Shown: positions 25,401 to 33,620 of the stretch, in pieces
Layout of the letters: every line of letters begins with the position of its first letter
Numbering within the stretch: the first letter of the stretch is position 1
Translations under genes and position numbers: made by a program
Source of the DNA: Pirellulales bacterium
GTDB taxonomy: Bacteria; Planctomycetota; Planctomycetia; Pirellulales; Lacipirellulaceae
Direction: 5' to 3'
NCBI GenBank assembly: GCA_019636345.1
Contig: JAHBXQ010000003.1
Span: forward strand, 186,001 to 250,000
DNA length: 64,000 nucleotides
Notes under the pieces: model-generated
Seen by the model: only the letters and a program-made list of their open reading frames with translations
What the model was told of the DNA's origin: nothing
Databases searched by the model: none

Positions 25401-25587
25401 GAAGCCCCGGGGCCGCGGCGGCGAACTGCTCGCAGATCGTCCCCAGCAAATCGAGCGGCAGGCCCGCCGTCGCCAGCCGCAGCAAGTTGGCGTGGCCGGT
25501 GCGCGGATCGGCGACTCCCAGGGGAATGAGCCACTCGCTCGCCTCGGCCGGGGCGTCGAGCATCGTCCGCACGCGATCGATCTGCAT
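22435..25587 (-). CDS. glnE: Glutamine synthetase adenylyltransferase / deadenylase
   Basis: The 1,050-residue bifunctional GlnE switches glutamine synthetase by adding or removing AMP. Two nucleotidyltransferase domains are visible: an N-terminal one with GKLGG at 228-232 and D240/D242 (NYSSDIDLVF), and a C-terminal one near residue 769 (MGKLGGREPNYHSDLDLVFLY). Each is followed by a helical GlnD-PII-uridylyltransferase-like domain (GRGGIRDIEFVIQFLQL and GPGGTVDAEFLVQMLQL). Size matches the family (about 950-1,050). I chose ATG 25587 (MQIDRVRTML). PII (glnB, 1388-1714) is the expected regulator. It is last in the minus-strand block after miaB. Confidence 0.94.
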   Translation of the reverse strand: MQIDRVRTMLDAPAEASEWLIPLGVADPRTGHANLLRLATAGLPLDLLGTICEQFAAAAPGLPDPDMALNNLERYLLSTRNLLSSAALFERDREALSELLTLFSTSQSLSDLLCTDPESYDLLRMTGGSPVARNVLVDELVAEVRKFSGEVEVMHALRRFKRRETLRIAYGDIIAGHDIGTVARQISYVADAVVEAALDFARRKLAARQAARGGAPQRLPDLVVLALGKLGGLELNYSSDIDLVFLVDGAEGVADAVETATRIATDLIRLLSETTELGFAYRVDMRLRPHGKQGPLCHTVEQALTYYDTQGRTWERQAYIKARPIAGDVELGHRFLDEIEPWIYRRYLSLADIAGIRSLRRRIEKQANAADNLASNVKTGRGGIRDIEFVIQFLQLVTGGSEPSLRTGNTLEAIERLERAGCLTHRERTILEDNYAFLRRVEHRLQMMYDLQTHSLPGGALETVKLARRLRYAGEDGKAIAAAFDREYAERTELNRRILNHLLHDSFAGDPEADPEVDLVNDPDPGAETIARVLGRYPFRDVPAAYDNLMSLANERIPFLSTRRCRLFLAAIAPRLLAAIAATPDPDGTLVTLSRVSDSLGGKAALWELFSRNHPSLNLYVTLCAACPYLVSILTSNPGMIDELMDSLLVERLPQLERLEASLAELARGAEDLDPILHSFKNAQHLRVGVRDIVGKDDVRATHAALSDIAEACLRKIADAELAKLLDKHGQPTLGSAADGDDEAAYPAEPWAPTAEDAGRPCQFLVLAMGKLGGREPNYHSDLDLVFLYEAEGRTLPNGRSRASATSNNHFFSQLAQRIMKGTNHFGPQGRLYEIDPRLRPTGKSGALALPLDAFVEYFRSGGGQLWERQALLKARVILGTGPARRRAELAVAAAIDCRPWSPDDAREIWQMRLRLQEDASPQNLKRGPGGTVDAEFLVQMLQLKHGPARPAVRVTGTLDALGALAAAGCLDSQQARTLEAEYRLMRSVEARIRLMNSAGRHEFPADEREIEKLAYLMGYPTAPALCAEVDRAKWLTRELVEQLFREAME

Positions 25588-25873
25588 AGCGCGTCTGTAC
25601 CAGCGCGGAGCGCACGACTTCGCCGAATCGTCGCAACCGACGACCCGCCGACGCCCGCGCTCTCGCAAACCTTCGCCGCCTAGCTAGGGATTGCAGCCGG
25701 AAGGCAAGAACCGGCCCGCTCCGCCGCAGACCTGTGATTTCATTGTGCCTGCCAGGGGCGGGGAAATCAACTTGAAGCAACGGCATTCGCAGGCGGTTCA
25801 GTCGCTTGACCGCACATGACGCTCTTCAATAGCTATTGCGAGTCGGCCTGGAAAACATTGCCGAAGCCGCCGC

Positions 25874-27337
25874 TCACGCTAACAGCGAGAACACTTCCGG
25901 CCCGACTTCCTGCGTCACGACCTCGCCGAACAGCGTGTGGGCGTTCGCGTCGTACACGGTCACCGGCAGGAGTTGTCCGACTTGACGGCGGTTGCCGGTG
26001 AAGACGACGATCCGGTCGCACATGGTCCGGCCGACCAGTTGGTACGGCCCGTCGCCGCCGGCCTGAGGAACTCCCGGCGCGGGGAGCTCGCTGCCGACCG
26101 CGTCCGCTTTCGCGGCCGCCTTGCTCAGGCCCTCGACAAGCACCTCGACGTCGCGCCCCAGAAATCGCTGGTTGTCCGCTTCGGCGATTTCGTTTTGAAG
26201 CGCCAGCAGGTGATTGTTCCGACGCCGCTTCACCTCCTCGGGGACGTCGTCGGCGTACAACTCGGCGCCTTTCGTGCCGGGGCGCTCGCTGTACTTGAAG
26301 ATGAAGCTGTTCTTGAACCGGCACTCGCGCACCAACTCGACCGTTTGCTCGTAATCCTCGTCGGTCTCGCCGCTGAAGCCGACGATGAAGTCGCTCGTGA
26401 CCGCGGTCTCGGGCATCCACGTGCGGATCCGCTCGTGCATCTCGCGGTACTCTTCGACCGTGTACCCGCGCTTCATCCGCCGCAGCACGTCGTTCGAACC
26501 GCTTTGGGCCGGCACGTGCAGGTACTTGGCGATCTTCGGCAGGTCGCGCACCGCGGCCAACACGTCGTCGGTCATGTCCTTGGGGTAGTTCGTGACGAAC
26601 TTGATCCGATCGAGCCCGTCGATTTCGTGCAGCTCGGCCAACAGGTCGCTGAATCGGGTCGTCCGCTCCCCCTCGCGATAGCGGTAGCTGTTGACGGTCT
26701 GACCCAAGAGCGTGATCTCGCGGGCGCCCTCGCCGGCCAGTTGCCGGGCCTCGGCGACAATGTGCCGCGGCGGGCGGCTCTGCTCGGGCCCGCGGACGCT
26801 GGGGACGATGCAGTAGGTGCAGAACTTGTCGCACCCGATCTGGATTCGCACGTACGCCTGAAACGGCGTGGGACGCATCGTCGGGTCGCGCAGCGGGTCG
26901 AAGCTCTCATGGCTTCGCTCGACCGCGTCGCGGGAGCCCTCTTTCCGATCGAGACTCACCTCAAGCTGCCGCCCGGCCCCGGCGGCGACTTTCTCGATCA
27001 AATCGGGGACCTGATGCAATTGCCCCGGGCCGACGACGAGGTCGACGTACGGCGCCCGCGTGAAGACGGTGCGCTTGTGGTTCTGGGCCATGCAGCCGAT
27101 GACGCCGATGATCTTCTGCGGGTTCTGCAGCTTGGCGTTTTTGAGTCGACCCAGCGCGCTGTAGATCTTCTCCTCGGCATGCTCGCGGACGCTGCAGGTG
27201 TTGAACAGCACCGCGTCGGCGTCGAGCGCCGAGGAGGTCAATTCGTACCCCCGCTTGCGCAGGCTCGCCACGACGAGCTCGCTGTCGAGCACGTTCATCT
27301 GGCAGCCGACAGTTTCGATGTAGAGCTTCTTGGGCAT
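25874..27337 (-). CDS. miaB: tRNA-2-methylthio-N6-dimethylallyladenosine synthase
   Basis: The 487-residue radical SAM methylthiotransferase modifies i6A37 of tRNAs. The N-terminal UPF0004 domain carries the auxiliary cluster cysteines C12 (VGCQMN), C48 (FNTCSVRE) and C82 (GCMAQ). The radical SAM triad is C169-x3-C173-x2-C176 (GCDKFCTYCIVP). The TRAM-domain end includes ALQNEIAEADNQRFLGRDVEVLVEG. A 30-residue Ala/Gly-rich insert occurs near 430. I chose ATG 27337 (MPKKLYIETVG) because it opens the conserved domain. It lies between a small membrane protein gene and glnE, all minus strand. Confidence 0.94.
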   Translation of the reverse strand: MPKKLYIETVGCQMNVLDSELVVASLRKRGYELTSSALDADAVLFNTCSVREHAEEKIYSALGRLKNAKLQNPQKIIGVIGCMAQNHKRTVFTRAPYVDLVVGPGQLHQVPDLIEKVAAGAGRQLEVSLDRKEGSRDAVERSHESFDPLRDPTMRPTPFQAYVRIQIGCDKFCTYCIVPSVRGPEQSRPPRHIVAEARQLAGEGAREITLLGQTVNSYRYREGERTTRFSDLLAELHEIDGLDRIKFVTNYPKDMTDDVLAAVRDLPKIAKYLHVPAQSGSNDVLRRMKRGYTVEEYREMHERIRTWMPETAVTSDFIVGFSGETDEDYEQTVELVRECRFKNSFIFKYSERPGTKGAELYADDVPEEVKRRRNNHLLALQNEIAEADNQRFLGRDVEVLVEGLSKAAAKADAVGSELPAPGVPQAGGDGPYQLVGRTMCDRIVVFTGNRRQVGQLLPVTVYDANAHTLFGEVVTQEVGPEVFSLLA

Positions 27338-27466
27338 GCCGTCGAGGACGATGGGACTGGAGGACCGGGTGGACGAAGGAAAGAAGAATCGGGGCAGCCA
27401 GCACGCGACTTGGGTCAGGTTCGACGGTCCCGACGTCCCCTGGGCCCAGGCTCCCATGGACCCGCG

Positions 27467-27634
27467 CTACGCCGCGTCGCGGTCTTCGTCGGTCGGGACC
27501 TTGTCGAGTTGCTTGGCCAGCAACTCGCGCACTTCGTTGAGCATCTCGTTCCGCCGGATCGCCATGAGGCGCACGAGCGAGACGACCGCCACGTATGCGG
27601 CGGCGCCCATGATGACGATGTCCCAGGCGTCCAT
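27467..27634 (-). CDS. Small single-pass membrane protein (55 aa)
   Basis: ATG 27634 opens MDAWDIVIMGAAAYVAVVSL, a hydrophobic N-terminal segment. It is followed by a charged amphipathic helix (MAIRRNEMLNEVRELLAKQL) and an acidic end (DEDRDAA). It is located between fmt and miaB on the same strand. Short proteins of this kind are common in planctomycete operons, but the function is unknown. Support comes from the helix pattern, the strand and the gap position rather than from homology. Confidence 0.55.
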   Translation of the reverse strand: MDAWDIVIMGAAAYVAVVSLVRLMAIRRNEMLNEVRELLAKQLDKVPTDEDRDAA

Positions 27635-27805
27635 GACCGGAGTCTCCCGGAAGGTCCCGTTCCAGGTCGCCGCGATCCTCGCGGCCGACTCAGCATGATA
27701 CTCGGAATCCCCCGGCGCCCGCGAGTCCAACCCCCCTGAGGTAGTGTTCCCATTTGCGCCCTTGGAAGGGTGGCTGGGGTCGCAGCGCAGCGGAGCCCCC
27801 AGGAA

Positions 27806-28741
27806 TCACCCTCCCATGCGGTCCCCGGGCGTCAACGGATGCCCGCGCAGAAAATCCGCCGCCGGCATGGCCCGCTTCCCAGGCGCCTGCACCTCGATCA
27901 ATTCCACGGCTCCCGATCCCGCGGCGACGACCAGCCGTGAATCCGCAACCAGCACCGTCCCCGGCGCCGCCGGCTCCGAGGCGTCGACGACCGCCCCCCG
28001 GTGGACGATGAGCCGCAGCGGCTCCCCGCGGACGGGCTGTCGCACGTCGGTGAATGCCCGCGGCCAGGGCTGCATCCCGCGGATATGGTCCTTGATCGCC
28101 TGGGCCGAGCGCGACCAGTCGATCGCGCCCTCGTCCTTGCCGAGCCGCGGCGCTGTGGTCGCCTCGGCGGGGTCTTGGGGGACCGGTTCGGCCGACCCCG
28201 CGGCCAGTTTGGCGATGACCTCGGCCACGAGGTCGGCGCCCATCGCGGCAAGCCGCGTTTCGAGTTCTCCGGCCGTTTCGTCGGGGTCGATCGCCGTCCG
28301 CTGCACCCCCAGGCACGGCCCGGCGTCGAGCCGCGAGATCATGTGGATCACCGTGTTGCCCGTCTCGGCGTCGCCGTTCAGGACGGCCCGTTGCACCGGC
28401 GCCGCCCCGCGGTAACGGGGCAGCAGCGACCCGTGGAGGTTGATCCCCCCCAGTCTGGCCGCGGCGAGGGCGGCCGGTTTGAGAATCTCCCCGTAGTCGC
28501 ACACCACAAGCAAATCGGCGGCGAGCGCCTCGAGCCGAGCGACCGCCTCGGGCGCGTTGACCGTCTCGGGCTGCCACAGCGGCAGGCCCAACTCCTCGGC
28601 TGCCGACTGCATCGGCGCAGCCGGCGCCCGACGTCCCCGCGGCGGTCGCGTCACGACCAGCGCGACCTCATGCCCTGCGGCGACCAACCGCCGCAGCGTC
28701 GGCACGGCGAACGGACCTGTTCCGAGGGCGACGAGTCGCAT
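27806..28741 (-). CDS. fmt: Methionyl-tRNA formyltransferase
   Basis: The 311-residue Fmt formylates initiator Met-tRNA using 10-formyl-THF. It starts at ATG 28741 (MRLVALGTGPFAVPTL). The catalytic Asn101/His103 lie in INLHGSLLPRYRGAAPVQ, with the downstream GNTVIHMISRLDAGP region typical of the hydrolase fold. The C-terminal OB-like domain includes IDWSRSAQAIKDHIRGMQPWP. It lies 60 nt downstream of def on the same strand, the classic def-fmt pair controlling formyl-Met addition and removal. Confidence 0.95.
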   Translation of the reverse strand: MRLVALGTGPFAVPTLRRLVAAGHEVALVVTRPPRGRRAPAAPMQSAAEELGLPLWQPETVNAPEAVARLEALAADLLVVCDYGEILKPAALAAARLGGINLHGSLLPRYRGAAPVQRAVLNGDAETGNTVIHMISRLDAGPCLGVQRTAIDPDETAGELETRLAAMGADLVAEVIAKLAAGSAEPVPQDPAEATTAPRLGKDEGAIDWSRSAQAIKDHIRGMQPWPRAFTDVRQPVRGEPLRLIVHRGAVVDASEPAAPGTVLVADSRLVVAAGSGAVELIEVQAPGKRAMPAADFLRGHPLTPGDRMGG

Positions 28742-28801
28742 GGGACGCGGTGATGAGTGTCTGGGATTGGGATGGCGTGACGGATCCGTCAATCACGCCC
28801 G

Positions 28802-29389
28802 TCACGTCCTCAGTCTCTCCAAATCGGCGATACGGGCGGCGATCTTTTCGTCGCTCGGCAGGTCTCCCGTATTGCGGCGGCTCTGAAAGTCGAACTCGAA
28901 CTCCGCCAAGTCGTCGCGAATCTCGGCGAACTGCGCGGGGGTCAGCCGGTCGATGAACAGCCGACCGTCGAGATGATCGACCTCGTGCTGCAGAATGCGA
29001 GCCAGGAACCCCTCGGCCTCGGCGACGACATGCTCGCCGGCCAAGTTGTAGGCCTCGACTTTGATTCGCGAATTCCGCACCACAGGGGCGTGAATCCCCG
29101 GGATGCTGAGACACCCCTCGTCCCCTTCCTCCTGCCCCTTGCCTCCCGAGAGGATCGGGTTGATGAACACCGCTTCGGCCTCGGTCTGCGTCGAGTCGCC
29201 CGTCGGATTGGCGACGAACACGCGGTACGGCAAATCGACCTGATTCGCAGCGAGCCCCACTCCTTCGTTCTCGTACATCAACGCGAACATCTCGGCGATC
29301 ATTCGCTTCAGGTCGGCGTCGACCCGCGCCAGCGGCCGCGACACGTGCCGCAGAGTCGGGTGGGGATAGTGAATGATTTCCAGCGCCAA
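28802..29389 (-). CDS. def: Peptide deformylase
   Basis: The 195-residue metalloenzyme removes the N-formyl group from nascent proteins. All three signature motifs are present: GVGLAANQ (43-50), EGCLS with metal ligand C93, and QHEVDHLDG with ligands H135 and H139 and catalytic E136. The C-terminal 30 residues form a basic helical tail. ATG 29389 begins MALEIIHYPHPTLRHVS. It is the first of a def-fmt-small membrane protein-miaB-glnE series. Confidence 0.96.
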   Translation of the reverse strand: MALEIIHYPHPTLRHVSRPLARVDADLKRMIAEMFALMYENEGVGLAANQVDLPYRVFVANPTGDSTQTEAEAVFINPILSGGKGQEEGDEGCLSIPGIHAPVVRNSRIKVEAYNLAGEHVVAEAEGFLARILQHEVDHLDGRLFIDRLTPAQFAEIRDDLAEFEFDFQSRRNTGDLPSDEKIAARIADLERLRT

Positions 29390-29528
29390 GGGACTACCTG
29401 CCGAGGATGCGCGTCGGTGACTTCGCGGAGTTCGCGAGGGAGGAATTCCTCAGTATACGCGGAGCGCGCCTCCCCACGAAGTCCCGCCGGGGAGGCGGTT
29501 GAGGGCGATTTTGCGGATCGCTTGCGGC

Positions 29529-30680
29529 TCAGCGCTCCGTCTCGATCCCGACGCTCTGCAGCACCTCCGCGGCGATCGCTTCGGCGCATCCCCAGGAGAG
29601 CGACACCCCGCCTCCGCCGTGCCCGTAATTGTGGAATACCGGCACGTCGTCGCCGCGCCGGGCGTTGTTCGGGTCGCGGCCCACCTGCACCGCGTCCGCA
29701 ACGGGGCGGAGCCCGACCCGCGTTTCCAACACCCGCATCCCCGCGAGTCGCGGTTCGACCGCTTGGCAGCGGCGGACGATCCGCCCGGTCAGGCGCTCGT
29801 CAGCGGGGGGCGCCTCGCATTGCGGCGACTCGGCCGACGTCGGCACGTAACTCCCCCCCAGCACCACCTCGCCCGGGCCGCCGTCGAGCAATTCGCCGCG
29901 CGGCACGACATACAACGGCTCCTCGTGGAACGCCCCCGAGTGAATCACGGTCAGCCGGCGCACTCCCGGGGCCGCGACCCGCAGCACCTGACCCGCCACA
30001 GGACGAACTCCGCCGGAGCGGCTGCCGTCGGCGAACATCTCCGCGGCGAATCCGGCGCAGTTCACGACTGCGTCGCAATGGTGCTCGCGTCCCAACTGTC
30101 GAAGGTCGCCGATCCAGATCTCGGGCAAGATTCGCCCTCCGGCGTCGGCGAGCATCGCTTCCAGGAAGGGCAGGTAGGCGTCCATCTTCACGACGATCGT
30201 CTTGAACTCGACCGTCGCGGCGAACGTCCGCCGCCCCAGCGGGTCGTCGGTGCCGAAGTCGAAGGTCCGCTCGGCGCGCGGCAAGTCGACGCGCCGCACG
30301 TCAGTCCCCGGCAGTTCGCGCCACCAGAGGTCTTCCACGTACCGGGTCGCCTCGGCTTCGCCCGGGGCGTCGACGAATTCAACGGCTTCCTGGCGCCGGG
30401 CGCCGCTTGCGGGGGCCTCCGCAGCCAAGGCGGCCAGCCAGCGGTACGTCGCCGCCGCCCACTCGCGTCGAAAGCCGCTGACCGCGTAGGGATACCACGA
30501 CGCCGCGGCGACGGCCGAAGTGATGCCGCGCCGCCTCCGACCGGCGAACACGGCGACCTCGCACCCTGCGCGGGCCAGCACGATCGCCGTCGAGAGTCCG
30601 ATCACCCCGGCGCCGACGACGGCCACGTTCGGGTTGCGATGCATTTGCGTCGGCGTCGGTTTCACGAGCAGCGAATCCAT
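29529..30680 (-). CDS. FAD-dependent D-amino-acid oxidase-like protein
   Basis: The 383-residue DAAO-family oxidoreductase has an N-terminal Rossmann motif NVAVVGAGVIGLSTAIVLARAGCEVAVF (abbreviated; GxGxxG around residues 23-28). Later come DAVVNCAGF, RPVAGQVLRVAAPG, YVVPRGELLDGGPGEVVLGGSY and the C-terminal HNYGHGGGGVSLSWGCA loop that binds FAD in DAAO and DASPO. Substrates are probably D-amino acids, perhaps from peptidoglycan turnover (inferred). The start could be ATG 30680 or ATG 30644, 12 residues later, nearer the Rossmann strand. No signal peptide. Co-directional with its neighbours. Confidence 0.87.
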   Translation of the reverse strand: MDSLLVKPTPTQMHRNPNVAVVGAGVIGLSTAIVLARAGCEVAVFAGRRRRGITSAVAAASWYPYAVSGFRREWAAATYRWLAALAAEAPASGARRQEAVEFVDAPGEAEATRYVEDLWWRELPGTDVRRVDLPRAERTFDFGTDDPLGRRTFAATVEFKTIVVKMDAYLPFLEAMLADAGGRILPEIWIGDLRQLGREHHCDAVVNCAGFAAEMFADGSRSGGVRPVAGQVLRVAAPGVRRLTVIHSGAFHEEPLYVVPRGELLDGGPGEVVLGGSYVPTSAESPQCEAPPADERLTGRIVRRCQAVEPRLAGMRVLETRVGLRPVADAVQVGRDPNNARRGDDVPVFHNYGHGGGGVSLSWGCAEAIAAEVLQSVGIETER

Positions 30681-30798
30681 ACGCCGACGATCGCACGTTT
30701 GCCGTGCCGACGCAACGGGTGGCGCCGGCGGCCAGCGCGTCGCCGACGAGAGTGCAACTCAGTTGGTGCAACTCAGTTGCAGGCGTACGACCGCCCCT

Positions 30799-33171
30799 CT
30801 ACGGCGTTCCCGCGGCATCGGGGGTCAGAGCGTACAGCACGGCGTTCAACGCCAGCCGGGCCGCGTCCTCGCGGGTGTAGCCGCGGCAGGCGAGGGCTTC
30901 GTGCTTTTCCAAAGCGCAACTGACGTCGTACGGCGAGAAGATCACCGCCAGCCGCCCGTCGAGGACGATCCCTTCGATCTCGGGCTCGACCTTCTCGACG
31001 CGGGTTCGCAGGGGGCGACCCGGCTGGGCCGCGGCCGGTTCGCGGCGGTTGACTTGGCGAATGTCGTACCCGCCGGCCGCCGGGCCGAATAGCGGATGAG
31101 TCACGGGGATCCGCTGCAGCTTGGCGTCGGGGAGCGCCAGCGCCATCTCGCGGCGGAACGCGGCGGCGAACTCCTTGCTCGCGCAAATCGAGTCGGCCAA
31201 CAGCGTGCCGCCGTTGGTCAGGAACTTGGCCAGCCCCTCGCGCTCCGCCTGACTGAAGCGGAAGTCCTGCCGGCCGTGCATGAACGCCAGGATGAACTGT
31301 CCCTCCTCCGCCAGGGCCGGGTCGCTGGCCCGCAGGTCGATCTCTTCGCTGCTGACGCTCAGTTGCAATTCGCCCTGAGCGGCGGTCCGCAGCAGATTGG
31401 CCAAAGCGCCGGGGGCGTCGTTGCATCCCCCCCCGTGCAGCAGTTTGGCGATGCGGATCATGCCGTAGCTCCCCAGCACCTCGCCGCTGTCCAGCTCGGC
31501 CAGCGCGAACGTTTCCTCCTTCCCCTTCGGCTCGCGATTGGTGGCGTAGGCCAGCACGTTCACGCCGATCGCCATTGCGTCGTCGATGCGCTGCTCGACC
31601 GACTCGGGAAGCGGCTCGCGATTGGCGCGGCCGGCCAGTTCCCAGTAGCACGACAGGTCGACCTCGCTGAACACCGCGCACGTGCGGCAACCGTACTCGA
31701 CCGCCCACAGCCGACCGACGTACGGCGATTCCGGCCGCACGAGCTGCTCGACCCGCCAGAGCGGATGCTCGGGGCCGACCCGTCGCAGGCGATACTCCGG
31801 CTCGGGAAAGACCTGCTCCATGAACTGCCGGAAGCCCGCGTCGAACGGCCCTCCGTCGGCGCAGCACGCCTCGGCGAACAGAAACCCGCCCCGATCGAGG
31901 TACTCGCGCGTCTTGGCGGCCATGCCGGCGAGTTCGGGCGCCTGGCTGCCGCTCACCAACAGGACGGGGGCTTGCAGCAGGTCCTCGACGCTCGCCTTGT
32001 CTCCCCGCAGCACTTGCCAAGTCAGGTTCAGCCCCCACAGGTCCTCGGCCAGCGACACGACGTTGGCGACGCCGCTGGGGTGACGATCCCAATCGGCGCC
32101 GGGGCCGTGCTCCAGTTTGCCCACGAGCACCGGCCACCGGCCCTTGCTCAGAAACAACAGGGCCATCGACGTGGCGATGTGGGGGTTGTTCTCCGAATGG
32201 CCCGATCCGACCCAGTAGTGGCCGAACGGGTCCTGCTGGCTGAGCAGAAACTCGGCGCCCTCGCGATACCAGTCATGCTCGCCGATGAACCGCCGCGACG
32301 TGAGCCGGCCGAACCGCTCAAGCCCGTAGAGATAGTAGTAGTGCCAGGCGTCGCGCGAGCCGGGGTTTTGCTGGACGGTGAGGTTCCGACCCATCCAGAT
32401 CAGGGCTCGCGACAACCAATCGTCCTTGGCGGGGGGGAGGCAGCAGTTGACCCGGTTGCCGTCGACCTTGGCGGCGCCGTCGGAGATTTGTCCCGTGCAG
32501 ATGACCATCGCGCCCACGCCGGCGCAAGTCATGCTGCCGGTGCCGGGCCAGTTTTCCTCGGCGTGATAGCCCCACGCGCCGTCGGGGCGCTGGCATTTGC
32601 GCCAGTACTGCTCGGCCAGTCGCCAAGTTTCGGGCTTTACCTTGGCGCCCGCGCGGGCCGCCTCGTACAGAGCCAGCACGGCGAACTGCGAATTGCTGTT
32701 GTCGCCGTTGAAGTCGCTGGGATAGGACCATGCCCCCGCATTGGGGCCCTGATTGATCTGGGTTGATTCAAGCCAGGCGACGTTGCGCTGGATAAGCGCC
32801 AAATCGCCGCGCTCGGCCTCGGCCAGCACCATCGTCTGCAGCGAGACGCTGTAGGTCTTCGTCGGCTGGATCGCGCGGAGGTAGGCGAGCGACTTCTGAA
32901 TATGCGGGTCGCTCGCCGGGACTCCCGAATTGAGCAGCGCCAACGTCACGAGTCCCGTGACGCCGCCGGGGTATTGCAGCATCTCGCTCCACGAGCCGTC
33001 GCGAGATTGCTCTTGGAGCAGGTAGGTCTTCCCCTGATCGATTGCCGTACGGACCGCCGCGGCGGTCAGAACGGGGTTTCGGTCGCGCTGAGCGGCGGCA
33101 GGGGACGCCCCGAGCCCGATCAAGACGATCGCCGCGGTTCCCTGCAGAATGCATCGCGCGCGTCCGAGCAT
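30799..33171 (-). CDS. Secreted prenyltransferase-repeat plus tandem DUF4159 protein
   Basis: The 790-residue protein starts at ATG 33171 with a signal peptide (LGRARCILQGTAAIVLIGLG). Residues about 40-370 carry helical QDGSW-type repeats (EQSRDGSWSE, CQRPDGAWGY, QDPFGHYWVG) of the squalene/prenyltransferase alpha-toroid. Residues about 400-560 and 615-775 look like two copies of DUF4159: both have a hydrophobic strand, EYLDRGGFLFAE or KFLTNGGTLLAD, and HPLW or HPLF. Function is unknown. A promoter with 17-nt spacing lies at 33213-33241. TTG 33195 is a possible alternative start but would shift the signal peptide. Confidence 0.85.
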   Translation of the reverse strand: MLGRARCILQGTAAIVLIGLGASPAAAQRDRNPVLTAAAVRTAIDQGKTYLLQEQSRDGSWSEMLQYPGGVTGLVTLALLNSGVPASDPHIQKSLAYLRAIQPTKTYSVSLQTMVLAEAERGDLALIQRNVAWLESTQINQGPNAGAWSYPSDFNGDNSNSQFAVLALYEAARAGAKVKPETWRLAEQYWRKCQRPDGAWGYHAEENWPGTGSMTCAGVGAMVICTGQISDGAAKVDGNRVNCCLPPAKDDWLSRALIWMGRNLTVQQNPGSRDAWHYYYLYGLERFGRLTSRRFIGEHDWYREGAEFLLSQQDPFGHYWVGSGHSENNPHIATSMALLFLSKGRWPVLVGKLEHGPGADWDRHPSGVANVVSLAEDLWGLNLTWQVLRGDKASVEDLLQAPVLLVSGSQAPELAGMAAKTREYLDRGGFLFAEACCADGGPFDAGFRQFMEQVFPEPEYRLRRVGPEHPLWRVEQLVRPESPYVGRLWAVEYGCRTCAVFSEVDLSCYWELAGRANREPLPESVEQRIDDAMAIGVNVLAYATNREPKGKEETFALAELDSGEVLGSYGMIRIAKLLHGGGCNDAPGALANLLRTAAQGELQLSVSSEEIDLRASDPALAEEGQFILAFMHGRQDFRFSQAEREGLAKFLTNGGTLLADSICASKEFAAAFRREMALALPDAKLQRIPVTHPLFGPAAGGYDIRQVNRREPAAAQPGRPLRTRVEKVEPEIEGIVLDGRLAVIFSPYDVSCALEKHEALACRGYTREDAARLALNAVLYALTPDAAGTP

Positions 33172-33212
33172 GGTCCTGTTCCCGGCGAGGTGCAAGTGGT
33201 CCCGTCGGCTTT

Positions 33213-33241
33213 ATCCTAGTACGCAATCTCAGGAGAAACAA
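33213..33241 (-). promoter_or_regulatory. Promoter of the DUF4159 gene
   Basis: On the minus strand, -35 TTGTTT (33236-33241) and -10 TAGGAT (33213-33218) are separated by exactly 17 nt. The predicted start near 33206 gives a leader of about 35 nt. The hexamers are moderate matches. Confidence 0.45.
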
Positions 33242-33609
33242 ACGGGCCACGCGTCGAGAACCTCAAGTCCTGTGCAAGCGCAATTCGCACCCAGGCGCGA
33301 AACGACCGGCGACAAAGCGGGATGACTCGCTTCCATCGCTCGGCGGGGATCGATCGCTGCCGACGTCGTTGTCGGGCGTACCAGGATGCGAGCAGTGCGC
33401 GATCGTCTGTACGCTTTCGCGCCGCTGCTCGAGATCCCCCGGTCGTAGCGGGGGAATGCACGTCGCCGCCCGGCCCGCGCATTGTCCGGGTTCTGACGCG
33501 GCTATAGAATCGCTTGGTCGCCGGGCCTGCGGGGGGCACGCCCGGGCGGCGCCGCTGTCGCCGCCGTCGACAAGGCTTGCGCCGTTTGCCCCGTCTGTCA
33601 CTCTCGCCC

Positions 33610-33613
33610 GAGG
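33610..33613 (+). promoter_or_regulatory. Ribosome binding site deciding the MoxR TTG start
   Basis: GAGG at 33610-33613 lies 7 nt before TTG 33621. No such site precedes the later ATG 33684, and the residues between (SSPPRSLGDILQEFRQTRVV) match the usual MoxR N-terminal helix. Confidence 0.6.
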
Positions 33614-33620
33614 TCGTCTC

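Larger units (their letters stand above)
33172..33620. other. 449-nt divergent intergenic region
   Basis: It separates the DUF4159 gene (minus) from the MoxR operon (plus). A minus-strand promoter is at 33213-33241 and the ribosome site at 33610-33613 decides the MoxR start. The middle is low-complexity GC-rich DNA with only shadow frames. The plus-strand promoter for the MoxR operon was not found. Confidence 0.55.
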
